Shown here: positions 12,922-23,879 of the stretch, one piece after another
Position numbering within the stretch: the first letter of the stretch is position 1
Layout of the letters: the number at the start of each line of letters is the position of its first letter
Assembly: GCA_951394405.1 (NCBI GenBank)
Contig: OX596336.1
Location: 1,736,001-1,800,000, forward strand
Source of the DNA: Coprinellus micaceus
Taxonomy: Eukaryota > Basidiomycota > Agaricomycetes > Agaricales > Psathyrellaceae
DNA length: 64,000 bases
Direction: 5' to 3'
The notes under the pieces: model-generated
The model's input: the letters and a program-made list of their open reading frames with translations, nothing else
Told to the model about the DNA's origin: nothing
Databases searched by the model: none
Program-made: the position numbers and the translations under genes

Positions 12922-15900
12922 ATGCCCGCTCCACAAGACCAAGACTACTCAGACTCTGAATACAGCGACCACAATGCCGCCAATCCCTCCAAGCCCAAAC
13001 GGAGGAGGCTTCACGGCGCTTGCGACGTTTGTCGGAAGAAGAAGAGTATGTCCGTTCTCTGTTTTCGACGAGCTGACTCAATTGACACCCGCGCGTAGTA
13101 AAGTGTATGTTTCGCCAGAAGGACCTCGGTACAGGGGCTGACGAGGCGTAGGCGACAGTGCGATTACGCCAAACAACGTCTGCTCCAACTGTATCAACTC
13201 CAAAGTAGAGTGCACCCACAACATTCCCCGTCAAAAGGTGCAATGTCCCATTTAATCTACTTGACCAAGTTGCTGATGCGCGATGTAGAAACGGGATACA
13301 CAGCAAGAGTACGTTGTTCTACTCCCCCCCAATCCTCAACTAACCCTCACAGATACATCCGCACGCTCGAGGAGCGACTCCGCAAAATGGAAGAGCTGTT
13401 GCGCGCGGTACGCTCACCTCGATGATCCTAGGAGGTGATATTAACTCTCCCCTAGAGCTCGTCCCAGAGCCCAGCCCCGAGTGGTGGCGCCACTTCTGTC
13501 GACAGCCCCTCCAGTACGGATATGCCAATCCTCATGCCTCGCACGACCGCCGTCGACCTTCAGCCACGCACGGAACCGACCACTGTCAAGGAGGAGGAAG
13601 AGGAAAACGCCGATCTTACACACGTCGCGTTGGCAGACAGGATCAAAACACTGTCGATGCACTCGGTGGAAGATAGGTTCTTTGGAAGGTCGAGGTAAGT
13701 GTTTACGGTTAGTTGGCCTCACAAACTCCACTGACTGCATTTTAGTATGTTCTCCTACGCGCAACAGGCGATTAACCTGCGGCATGAGCAGAGCGGCGTA
13801 CCACCACAAAGCTTCTTAAGAGCTCGGCGTCCTTATTTCTGGACGGTACGCGAGGTGGGTGCCATGTCCACGGAAGCGTTCTTACCACCTAACCCTCCTT
13901 CAGAGCGAGAAATCTTTCATTAAGGCGCCACCACCCGACGCCTATACGTACCCTGATCCTGATCTTCTGGATTCGTTGATGGTGATCTTCTGGGAGCGAG
14001 TGCACTCTATCTACCCCGTTGTGCACCGTCCGAGCTTCGAGCGGGGCATAAAGAGTCGGAGATACCTCACCGACCCGCTCTTTGGTATGACGGTACTTGC
14101 AGCCTGTGCTGTCGCCGCTCGCTATAGCGACGACCCCAGAGTTTTCACAAACTGGCCCCTAGATCCTGACGAGTTTGATGGGTCCACTGCTGGGTGGAAG
14201 TACATCACGCAAGTGCCAATCTGGAGGAATACATTGTGTGATAGAACCACAATGTACGACATTCAGTTCTTCGCCGTCAGTTCTCTTTTCTTTTTCCGTT
14301 TCAGAATATTACGGTTCTCATCACCCCTTTACAGATGGCGGGGATGTATTTCCTGGGATCGTCCATGCCTCAGGTGGCTTGGCATGTTATTGGGCTAGGG
14401 CTCAGACTCTGCCAGGAGAAAGGGATTCATAGGCGCAAAGGCCCTGGGTTCAAGCCCACCGTTGATTCCGAGGCAGAAAAGCGAGCTTTCTGGTAAGCTC
14501 CCAGGCCATGACGTCAAGCCCGCATATGACTGATTTCGTCTATCCAAAGGTGTCTTATCGCCAGTGATAGGATTCAAAGTTCCTTCCTTGGAAGATCCCC
14601 CGCCATGCACGACGAAGAGTGAGTAGTTTATGATCAATCAACGTCCGCCCCTTCGCTCAAGCGCTCACCCGCCCGCTCTAGCATTGATTGTGATTATCCA
14701 GTCGAGTGCGACGATGAGTACTGGGAAGCAGAGAACCCTGCGGATGCGTTCAAGCAGCCGCCCGGCAAACGTTCCCATGCAGCTGCGTTCACGTACACTC
14801 TGAAGTTGATGGAAATCATCGGGTTCATGTCACGGACGCTCTATTCGACCAAGAAATCGAGGATCCTATCTGGCTTGGTCGGTGAGGAATGGGAACGAAG
14901 AGTCGTCACCCAGCTCGATTCCTCGCTAAATGGGTGGAAGGATTCCTTACCCTCGCATCGTAAGTCTCCTCCCTGTGTCGCCACAACTGTCGCCAACGCT
15001 GTTCGGATGGTTGCGTTTGGCAAATTCGTAGTCACTGGGAACGTCGATCTAACCGAAACCTCATAGTTATATGGGATCAGACCATTCCAGATTCGAAGAG
15101 CTTCAATCAAGCACTCTTCCTCCACTCCACTTTCTTCTTCATCCAAATTCAGACACACAGGCCGTTCCTCAGCAGAGAATGTGCACTCTCACAGTCTTCA
15201 CGAGCCATCTGCTTGAACGCAGCAAGGGCATGTGCACACGCGTGCGAGGGAAGTATGAAGAGGCAAAAGTATCTGTGGCCGAATGTCATGGTACGTCCCC
15301 CGCTCTACACCACTTTGGTACTACTTTCAGTTCGGCTTGGCTTGACCGTCAGGAATATCTAACCGTCTTTCTTCTCAGATGGCTGCATTTCTATCCGCCA
15401 TGGTTTTGACCGTCAATTTCTGGCAGACGAGAGGATCTAGGCTCACATACGATGGTGACGTGGCCGATGTGGAGAACTGTAGGTTGTTCATGGCACAAGC
15501 CGAGAAGAGGTATGTCTACAACTCATCCGCCTACATTCTTTCCTGACATCATTCCCCCCCCTCCATAGGTGGTTCGTTGCTGGACGTCTCCGTGACATGA
15601 TTACGGAGTTCAGCATAATCCGCGGTCCGGCATTTATGCCTCCGTCGGTCAAGGAGCCTTCCCAATCGAACAAACGGCCAAGGTCGGACGACGATGTGGG
15701 CTACCCACAGCAGAACATCCCTGAGCGCAGCTCTCACGCGGTTACGGCGTCGACGATGCAGCCGTACAATCAGTATATCACACGCAATGAACACCAGGAG
15801 CACCCGCGTCAGCAGCAACATTACCATCCTCAACAACAGCAAATGGCGGCCTCGTATGTTTCCCAACAGCCGTTCGGGGTTCACCCACAGGCACAGCGCA

Positions 15901-16526
15901 ACACTCCACAACAGCATCAGCAGCTGTACGACAATGCCGCGCAGGTCCAAGCGCCAGTTCTAAAGCATACGTACCCCATCTCAAGTAACGAGCAATGGGA
16001 TCTGAGTAGCCTCCTGTTGGCCCAGATGGGGTACGACCAGTCGCCAGGGAATAACTTCCCTGTCGCTGTTCCGACTATGGACCCTTCCCCGCCTCCTGCC
16101 CCCATGAACATTTCTAGCCGTTCTACTCAACACCGTCAAGGCCTCTATGACGGCAACAACACCGCTCCAAGGATGATGCAAATACATTCAACAGGGTCGG
16201 ATACTAGCTCCGGTACCGACCATTCCTTCGTTCAGGATGCAGTATACGCCCCAGTGCCTTCGGCAAATTTGAATCACTTTGGGTTTGTGGGGGGCCAGGG
16301 CGGGACACATCCCAATCCCTTCTCACCTGTCGCGGGCTCGTTGATTGATATGGATATGTGGCTTTCAGCCTCAAAGCCTACTATAGGGTGAGCAGTCTTG
16401 GCTTCGAGGGTTGTGAGGGAAACTGACTCGCTGTGTAGTGGCGATCCGCATAGCGTTGAAGAGTGGGATGCGTACTTTTCCACGTTGAACTCGGGGCCGC
16501 AGGGTATTGGGGTGGGAACATTCTAA
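12922..16526 (+). CDS. Zn2Cys6 transcription factor with fungal_trans domain
   Basis: Nuclear DNA-binding regulator; target genes unknown. It starts MPAPQDQDYSDSEYSDHN, then has a basic patch PKRRRLHG and a complete zinc cluster with spacing C-x2-C-x6-C-x9-C-x2-C-x6-C (CDVCRKKKIKC then CSNC). After the cluster comes a short coiled coil, YIRTLEERLRKMEELLRA. The cluster is assembled from exons 12922-13045, 13099-13104 (only 6 nt), 13152-13237, 13289-13308 and 13353-13407. The acidic linker KEEEEENADL follows. The fungal-specific regulatory domain starts near 13905 (LLDSLMVIFWERVHSIYPVV) and includes GLGLRLCQEKGIHRRKG, SFLGRSPAMHDEDID and CDYPVECDDEYW. The C-terminal exon beginning about 15570 is Gln/His/Pro-rich and probably an activation region. 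It ends GVGTF with TAA at 16524-16526. Confidence 0.88.
13099..13104 (+). other. 6-nt microexon inside the zinc cluster
   Basis: The six bases TAAAGT are flanked by an upstream GCGTAG acceptor and a downstream GTATGT donor. With exon 1 ending AAGA and exon 3 starting GCGACAG, they give K-I-K-C-D-S and complete the third cysteine of the cluster. No other junction tried gives all six cysteines in frame. Confidence 0.82.
15803..15850 (+). repeat. CAG/CAA-rich low-complexity tract in the regulator
   Basis: Imperfect CAR repeats encode interrupted polyglutamine with His and Pro in the C-terminal region of the zinc-cluster protein. A second Gln-rich patch lies near 15910-15930. Confidence 0.7.
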
Positions 16527-17093
16527 CCTCCATTGTGGCGAGAGGCGTGGTGGTGTAGGTTGGCTCAATAGGTCTGGTGTATCATGGTCTCTGTGTGTTT
16601 ATCCGCTTTGGTTTACTGTTGTCGACTTGTGTGTATGTACTATTACTAACGTCCCTTAGTTCTGTCGACACCTACCATTTCTATTGTATAGTCTGCTAGT
16701 GTTGTCGTTGTGCTTTCCTGATACTTGTTGTATTTATCTAATTCTGATGCAGAAGTCCCGTACAATCGCCAGTGCTCCTCGTAGTGGTGGAGAGAGAATT
16801 GAGAAGGAGCCTAACTTTGTCTTTCACATAAGAAATGCATGGCAGGAACGGCCGTCAGTTGCAGACGACGAAACGTGAAGTAGGCGCGCGGAGATTTAAC
16901 TGTCAGGGTCGGAGTTTACCACGGGCGCTTAAGCAACTCGTAGGCCGACTGGCGCAAAGGATGATCGATGCGATCATAGAGAAGCTATTATTATTCTGGT
17001 ATAATGCGGAACGATAGATGCGGACTTGTTCGTCTATCAACGTGATTGGTAGGGTATATCGTTGCACGGCACGGTAACGGCGAAATGGGCCCT
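16527..17093. other. Convergent 3' flanks of the regulator and hydrophobin genes
   Basis: AT-rich relative to the neighbouring genes, with no coding frame of quality. Presumed 3' untranslated and terminator sequence of both genes. Confidence 0.45.
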
Positions 17094-17563
17094 TCAAAGG
17101 GAGACATTGATGGGCGTACATCCAACAGCAATGAGGCCGTCTGGATGTGAAAGGGCACTTAGGAATGCGGACCAATAATGAGGGAACACCAATAAACTCA
17201 CTGAAGTGGTTATCTTGGCAACAGACTTGCTGGGAGGTGCTGTGTCGCGTTTCCTTGGTCAGTCCTATGCGCAGTCCAGCTCGCCGGGGTGACTTACCAA
17301 CTATTTCCGCCAATCGCCAAGACACTCAATGGAGAGCAGTTGGATCCAATCATGCCAGTAAGGCTGCTGACATCGACCCCGATGGACTGCAAGAGGAAGC
17401 TTGTCGACTTGTCAACCTTCTCGACCTCTTGAGCTGAGTTGCAGCACTGGATCTTGCCGGCGTTGCATTGAGATACACCGCCGTTAGGAGCTCCACCAGG
17501 GGTGGCAGCAGCGAATGCGAAGAAGGTGGCCGCAGTGGCGAAGGCAACGACACGAGTGAACAT
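17094..17563 (-). CDS. Class I hydrophobin
   Basis: Small secreted amphipathic protein that self-assembles at air-water interfaces and coats aerial hyphae and fruiting bodies. Exons on the minus strand are 17298-17563, 17202-17239 and 17094-17140, giving 351 nt and 116 residues. The signal peptide is MFTRVVAFATAATFFAFAAA. The eight-cysteine pattern is complete: C-x6-CC (CNAGKIQCC), C4 in GSNCSPL, C-x5-CC (CTSQQVCC), and C8 in AVGCTPI. The middle 38-nt exon depends on the ACACAG acceptor at 17240-17245. The CCCAG acceptor ten bases further on loses the C5-x5-C6C7 frame. The spacing and the long C3-C4 loop indicate class I. It lies 958 bp from the divergent SNAPC3 gene. Confidence 0.95.
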
Positions 17564-18521
17564 TTGAATTGGTGGTTGGTTTGGGAGGTTGTGCGAGGTC
17601 GTTGGCTAGACGTGAAACACTTGAGAGAAGTGGGATAATGATGGAGCAAAGAGAATGGCCCAGGTTATATAGAAAGTAGGACAGCCAAATGGGGAGAAAG
17701 TGATGTGCTGGCGAGTGTCCGGCGCGCAGCGCTGGAGCTTCTCATCCAGGGTCATTCACCACCCTGAGAGGGTTGCGAGGGTCTCGGAACGGTGTATTGT
17801 CATAAAGGGTATAGCACCTTCCTAAGCGAGTCAGACTCTACACAGCCCAGACCACGTCCAGGCGCTAAGAAAGCCTAGTTTCTTGCTTCTTCGGTTCCTT
17901 CCACGGCCTAAGTCCTGCCTTAATTAAATTGTCTTTCGCACTCGTAAAGGTCACTCAATGCGATTCTTAAATGGGGTCCCTCAAGGCGCCTTGCCTGATC
18001 CTAAAGGTGCGATCCTGGGGATGTTGCTCATCTTCTTTAACTGTCTCGATATTCCGAGCTTGCAATTAAAGACCTGCCGCATGCGTTTGACTCTCGACAA
18101 CCCTGATTCAGGCGTAGTGACCCGGAACCGCTATTTCGCTTCGGCCGGGACTCACTTGTGGGCGTACAAAAGGCCCCATCTCATCTGCGCGTGTGACTTG
18201 ACTTACAGAGCCCTGGTAGACATCTCGGCGGCGACCCGACCACTCCCTCGTTACGTTTCCTGTGTGCTGAGGGTACCTTGTGGTAAGGAATAAGAAGTGG
18301 AAAACCCACAGGTCGTCCAAAACACGGACCGGTGGAGCGTATCCCATTCATCTCAAAACGTGGTCTGTCCTTCCTCGTTCGTCGGAGCCAGGGCGCTTAA
18401 GTTTGGTTCGGGGAATCCCGAGCGCTTATTAGTGGCCTGACATCGCGACGTTGCGATCACTGGTGGCGCGCCTTGCAACCTCCACCCACCATCACTCAGC
18501 CGCAACGCCACACCTCGCCAT
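17564..18521. other. Divergent promoter region (hydrophobin / SNAPC3)
   Basis: No gene seen. It contains a TATA element for the hydrophobin. The remainder has only short random frames. Confidence 0.45.
17665..17671 (-). promoter_or_regulatory. TATA box of the hydrophobin gene
   Basis: TATATAA on the minus strand, about 102 nt upstream of the hydrophobin ATG, is a plausible distance for a strongly expressed fungal gene. Confidence 0.5.
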
Positions 18522-19953
18522 GATATCCAGCTCTGGAGTCACGCAAACGATTGACTCGTTGTTTGGCCCCGCTTCAGAGCTCATAAGCATCTCGGAGTTC
18601 GTCGAGTCGGCTTCGACGGCCCTTGCAGATGCCGCCCCGCCAGATTGCGATAACGGCGACGTCGATATGGACGTCATGCAGGAGTGTAGGTGCGTGTTGT
18701 GCCCTTCTATCGTTTGACTCATTTGGGCTTACCGGTTGCTGGGCTGTTCTCTACAGTGTGTCAGACATCAAAGACGAACTCGAGCAGATCCTCGACAACC
18801 CGCTCCTTGCTGCGTCGTTGGTACAGGATAATGAGCACGCAGTTGGGGTGCTCTATACGAGCTATGGCAAGAACAAGAAGCCGGGAAGAAAGCCTCCCTC
18901 TCCTGACGCGGATACGTTACCTTCTGAAGTGTTGAGCTTGCGGAAGGAGCTCGAAGAGGTGCAGCTGAAGAGCTGGAAGTGAGTCACCCTCCCGTACACC
19001 CGGAAAACGGGATGCCATCACTATTCCTGACACGGCAAGTATGCATAGATTAAGCACAGAGTCAGTTATGTTCGTCAGGACACCGAGAAACTCCGACTAT
19101 AACTCGTTGGCGAAGATAGTGGGCGGCCTCCTTCTCATTGAAGCAATCCTATATGCTGACCCAGGCCGTAGAGGCCCTCTCCGAATGGCGCTTCGGTTAG
19201 CGGGAGCCCCGAGGGCGTTCTCATCATCTCGATCTACAACAAAGTGCCCTGGGGACCCAGCTACGTGTTTCGACTATGCCAGCACGCATATCTTGCGAGG
19301 CAGTCACTGCAAGACGTCTACACCACGTTACCCTGCATGTTCGGCGTACCTCTGTCCTCAGAAGGGGGTAACCCTGCGCGCATGAAGCCTGGGTGCGCTG
19401 TATGTGTTGAGAATGTACTGTACTGCGATATTCTGGAGTACTCGAAGTCAGGGTTTTCTCGGAATCGTGGGCGAGAAGCACGACTGACAGGCTTGATCTT
19501 ATAGAGAGGTACTCGGACACGTTGCGGTCGCAAAACGGGCCACGTTGAAACCATCGACATCGCATCGGACCTTGGCCGAGACCAAGCTATCCTCTCTGTC
19601 CCTCAGGTTGCACTTCCCGTACCCTATACACCATGCGGGGAATTGCGAGCATTTCATGGTTGTCGAGCAGATCAGGTACGTATGATCGCAATCTCGCTTC
19701 TGAGAAGCTCATCCACTGAGTTTGCAATAGACTTTGGCACCATTCAGACCCCACTTCAGGATACCCCATTGCCCTTCAACTGACGCCCCCTCTACCGTCA
19801 TTATGCTACATGTGTCACAAAGTTCCGGCGACCTGGTCTATAGTGGGGGATGTAAGGTTGGGGGAGAGTCCTTCTTTGGTGTGTGGGCCATGCTGGGATG
19901 CACTCGGCAATCCTCAGGAGGAGGGCGTTGTGGCAACGCCAATACCTGTCTAG
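18522..19953 (+). CDS. SNAPC3: SNAPC3/SNAP50-like subunit of the snRNA-activating complex
   Basis: Subunit of the factor that binds proximal sequence elements of snRNA genes for Pol II and Pol III transcription. It starts MISSSGVTQTIDSLFGP. A middle region of charged helices (EVLSLRKELEEVQLK) follows. The C-terminal block matches the zf-SNAP50_C family: PWGPSYVFRLCQHAYLARQ, then the segment LQDVYTTLPC that introduces the domain. The metal-binding part is NCEHFMVVEQIR, then HSDPTSGYP, CYMC, and CGPC near the end. The terminal exon begins at about 19731 and ends at TAG 19951-19953. The 3' half is well supported. The exon chain between 18980 and 19220 is unsettled because competing frames exist there. 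S. cerevisiae lacks this protein. Confidence 0.8.
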
Positions 19954-20399
19954 TGCGCTATCACACGACGGGCGCCCTGTCTTGAGCCCTGGATGCAACA
20001 TAGTATGTAGTACCTCGTTCACTTCCTCTTGGCGAAGTTCCCGTCTATATCCGAGATGACCAGATAAACCGAGCTGTGGCTGGTCAATTCCGAGTTCGCC
20101 GGGCTTTTTGCAGCCGTTTGCTGGAAAAATAGGATTCCCGGTTGCTGAGCATTGCGTTACCACCTCATAGGAGATGAATATCAGGCACAGAGATGGTTGG
20201 CTATTGGCCAGTGACCATAAGGTCGCTATCTTTCATGGCAGGATGTCGGTTGGACGGCCCCACCCTGATGTTTATATGGGATGATCCTTGTCACATTTCA
20301 ATGCAAGCGGGGTCGTATAAAGAAATCCGTTGGGAATTTTGAGACGTGCCTTTCAGCCGACCCAACTTCGAGCATCCACGGTCACCCTGTCTACACGCC
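19954..20399. other. Intergenic region
   Basis: Short non-coding stretch between two same-strand genes; nothing specific recognised. Confidence 0.4.
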
Positions 20400-20882
20400 A
20401 TGTCTGAAAAGACTGCCGCCCTCCCTCCTGTCCCCAAGAAGTCGTCGACCGAGAAATGGCTCCTCACATTCGCAACGATCCAAACGCTCCTCCTAGTGGG
20501 GATCCTAGGTGCCCTCGCAGCCATCGCAGCCAAAGTCAACTCTTCAGGGTCTCCGATGAAGGTGTCGGTTACCCAGGCCAGGACAGATGCACCGATCCAA
20601 GTCGCGGTTCCAACCTCGTCCTACCTGAATGTTCGAGCCCAGAACGGCTCCCCGCTGCCGATGCAGATCTACAGCCAGACCCTCACCGTCTCGCCAGCCT
20701 GGGGAGCTGTTCAAACGGTCACTGCGAGGTAAATCTCCTTGACCGAGGTCGCTGTGGTCTACTAGCGGGGGCTAGGTGTGTATCCTATATACTCCAGGTA
20801 CTATCTCGTCCAGACGCTGAGTAATTTGGTTCTCAGATTCAGGTCCCATTGGCTTGAGCAAAGCCACGTCGAGAAGTTGTGA
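20400..20882 (+). CDS. Small single-pass membrane protein, unknown function, 3' end uncertain
   Basis: It starts MSEKTAALPPVPKKSSTEK, followed by one membrane helix (TFATIQTLLLVGILGALAAI) and a beta-rich ectodomain. Three endings are possible. Reading straight through stops at TAA 20730-20732 (110 residues). A GTAAAT donor at 20728 with a CTCCAG acceptor near 20796 extends the frame to TGA 20880-20882. A further coding-like block, VQGVIVGEIEDNTVLRVQG, stops at 21059 and could be the true last exon, but I could not find a clean splice path to it. No homologue is recognised. Confidence 0.45.
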
Positions 20883-21266
20883 CACCAAGCATCCAGAAGA
20901 CAACCGGCCCCTTCGCGATAGCTGTCGTTAGTTGCCACGCGCTATTATCTTGTATCCCATCTTGTAGTCGAGAACTGCCTCCAGAATGTACAGGGCGTCA
21001 TCGTGGGGGAGATCGAAGACAACACTGTGCTCAGAGTACAAGGGACAATAATGTCGTGAAGGTAACAGGGAGAGCCAGAAGCGCCTGAATAACCTCCGCC
21101 GCGATCACGTGGGAAGAGTATATGAATGCAGATGTTCCGCTCCCTTTCACCATCATTGACGACAACCGCCAACTCGACGCGCCTCCTTTTCCCGTTCTAT
21201 GGCCCTGTAACGCTATAACAGAAACCACTTGAGGGACCTTGAACAGGAAGCCACGTAGTTAGATCC
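20883..21266. other. Ambiguous segment, possibly with a last exon of the preceding gene
   Basis: Contains an in-frame block at about 20985-21059 that looks like beta-strand coding sequence ending in TGA. The rest up to 21266 has no convincing frame and should hold the promoter of the next gene. Confidence 0.3.
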
Positions 21267-23506
21267 ATGGCGGGGAACTCTATGCCAGGACCATCCAGCA
21301 GCAAGCTTCCTATAAACTTGGTGGAAGTGGGGCCCGTTCCTGGGGTACTCGACCCGACGCAGAAGGCACGCATCTTGAGGGATGAGCGTTCAACACTGCA
21401 TTTCTCTGCATTTGACCCCTTAACCGCCGGGGGACAGGATGCCAGCCTCAACCTCCGGAAACTGAACCTCGATGAGGAGAAGCACCCACCGAAACGAATC
21501 ATAGTTGAGGTAGCGCCGACCGGGAAGAGCACATGGCGGTTCGTTCCAAACGCACGGCGAGAAGAGGGCGTTGACAATGAGGGGATATGGCCGCGGGTCA
21601 TCCATATTTGCGGGTGAGTCAATACTGCCCACCCATTGGTTTGCCACCTAGGAGCCTGAGCTGAACGCTTGGTTTCAGGAGCTTGGTATATTGTTCCCAA
21701 GATCAGTGGGATATCTACAAACTCGATCCTTACTATGACTGCAACGTGAAGAAATACCCCAGTATCACTACCATTTCTCCCCGGAACTCTGCAGGCCGCG
21801 GGACGACTCTTGGGCCTACGCCTCTCGGGAAGCGCCCCTACGACAACCTATCTAATGATGGAATGCAAGACGGACCCAACAAACGCGTCCATCGAGACGT
21901 TACGATGGAGAGCGTTCGGTCAGGCGCGACTACAGAGGACGAGGCGGAAGGGGACGGGGACGAAGATGGGGACGAAGATGAGGATGAAGAGAACGTGGTG
22001 GCGGAAATGGTGGCCGATGAAACACAGTACCGAAATCCTGCACCCCCTACTTCTCGTCCTGTCCCACTGGCAAAACGGACACCAATTACCTCCAGAACGA
22101 GGCCACCACCCACACCGAGAGCATCAAAGCCAGTCAGCCAAGCAGCTCCGTTTACTGCTGGCCCCTCAACGCCAATTCCACAAACTCGTGGACAGAGCTT
22201 CCCACCGGAAGAAAGTGGGAAGAAACGGAAAGGTATGCCACTCGAATGGCCATCCACGGTCGGAAACCCCAAGAAATTGACTTTTGCATTCAGATTTTGC
22301 GTCTAAATTTGACCCCGGCGTCGTAAAGGAGGAGGATGAAGACCTGCACCCAAGGCGGAAGCGAGTGAACTTTGAAGGGATAGAACGCAACGGAGCCCCC
22401 AACCACCCCCCTTATCCTACACAGCGGGAGCTTCGCGCCAAGAGGAGGGAAAGAGAGGAGCAGAAACGGAAACGATGGGAGAAGGAGCAACAGGCTCGAA
22501 TACGCGAGCGAGAGGAAAGGGTCATGCGAGAAGCTATGCAGGGTGTGCCCCCACTGCCTACTCAACCCCAGTCGTCACACTTCAATTTCCCATCGCATGG
22601 TAAGTGTTGTCCATCCCAAGATTTTTCAACAGGCTGACTGTCATGCAGCCGAACCGGGTATAGACCGCGATTCCTCCATGAGGGGTTTCTCTGATTTTGA
22701 AGAGGCAGATATGCCCAAGCCAGAAAGTAGAGCCTTCACCTCTGAAGAAGAGGCCGCCCGGGTTGCAGCAATTGAAGAATCCCGCCGTAAACTGCAAGCC
22801 CTCGAGGCTGATCGGCCTTTGTGGGAGCGGGCAGCGAAAGAGAGAAGGGCACGAGAAGAAGCCGAAGCAGCTGAGGCCAGTGCCAAGATCGAGGTGAAGA
22901 AACACAAGGAGGAGGAGCAGGCGCGTCAGCAAGCAGAGAGGCTGCGGAGAGAGCAAGAACAGGTGGAGGCCCAGATCCGGCGCGAGGAGGACAAGAAGGA
23001 TGCTGAGCGGGCTCGACAGGCCCAGGAGCGTCGAGCGAGAAGGGCTCGATGGACCTCTGGAAGGTGGACAACTGCACGGGCGGTTGAACGTTTCAAGGAG
23101 ACAAGCGACTACTTCGACATGACCAGGTTCTCCGAGGAGCACCCACTCTTCGTCGATGACGTTCCCTGGCCGACCCTCCGACATCCAGATGCATTTTCAT
23201 TGCCCGAGGATGTGGACTGGGACTCCGTTGAATACTTCTTTGAGGTGCTCAAAACGCACATGAGGACGCAGGAGTACATCGCTCTGGTTGAGAAGAGTCA
23301 TCGTCGGTTCCACCCTGACCGGTGGAGAAGTCGTGGCTTATTCAGGGCTGTATCAGACTCGGAGCAACGGAACTACATGGAAATTGGTACGTGTACCCTG
23401 GACACGCGTCTCTGCATCTCGGCTCACTCCTTTTCTAGCTGCTACAACAGTGTCACAAGCGTTGACGCCAATCTGGCAGAAAGTCAGAAGCTTGAAGCAA
23501 GCGTAG
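21267..23506 (+). CDS. Coiled-coil protein with C-terminal HRRFHPDRW motif
   Basis: Not assigned to a named family. It starts MAGNSMPGPSSSKLP. The first exon ends near 21613 and is joined to SLVYCSQDQWDIYKLD. An acidic tract (DEDGDEDEDEE) and a Pro/Arg-rich region follow. A very long Glu/Arg/Lys-rich coiled coil then runs from about 22430 to 23060, interrupted by one intron near 22600. The ordered C-terminal part reads YFDMTRFSEEHPLFVDD, WDSVEYFFEVLKTH and SHRRFHPDRWRSRG, finishing near IWQKVRSLKQA (TAG 23504-23506). The HRRFHPDRW signature followed by a short helix resembles the degenerate J-like region of NFKBIL1-type proteins, but this is only a resemblance. Probably nuclear. Confidence 0.65.
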
Positions 23507-23879
23507 CGCCCACCATTTGCCTGTATTTTTTGTTTGAGAATACGATACCTTCAATGTACAATAGACCTGGATACATGTTTGCTTTGCTCGATGAATGGGT
23601 GCCTGGACACGCGTAAAGGTGTGTAAGTAATGGAGTCGAGTCGATATCAAAGCAGTGCAAGTTGAGATCAGTATGCGGCAGACAAGGCTGTTCCGGAAGC
23701 CTCTTGGCTCTGCCCATCACCTACCCCATTATACCCCCATACCTTGTCCTCATCTCCTTCTTCATCGCTGTACAGCACCTTGCTTCTACCTTATGGGCGC
23801 TTCACTCTCTTTCAGTGACCTATAAACACACCGTTGTCGACACTTAGGCGCCTCTCCACCTCGTTCACCGCCCCACACC
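23507..23879. other. Intergenic region
   Basis: Nothing beyond a presumed terminator and a CT-rich promoter end just before the next ATG. Confidence 0.4.

Noticed and set aside
15549..15950. 133-codon minus-strand frame opposite the Gln-rich region of the first regulator
   Set aside because: Leu/Val/Arg-rich translation of the reverse of CAG/CAA repeats; an artefact of low complexity.
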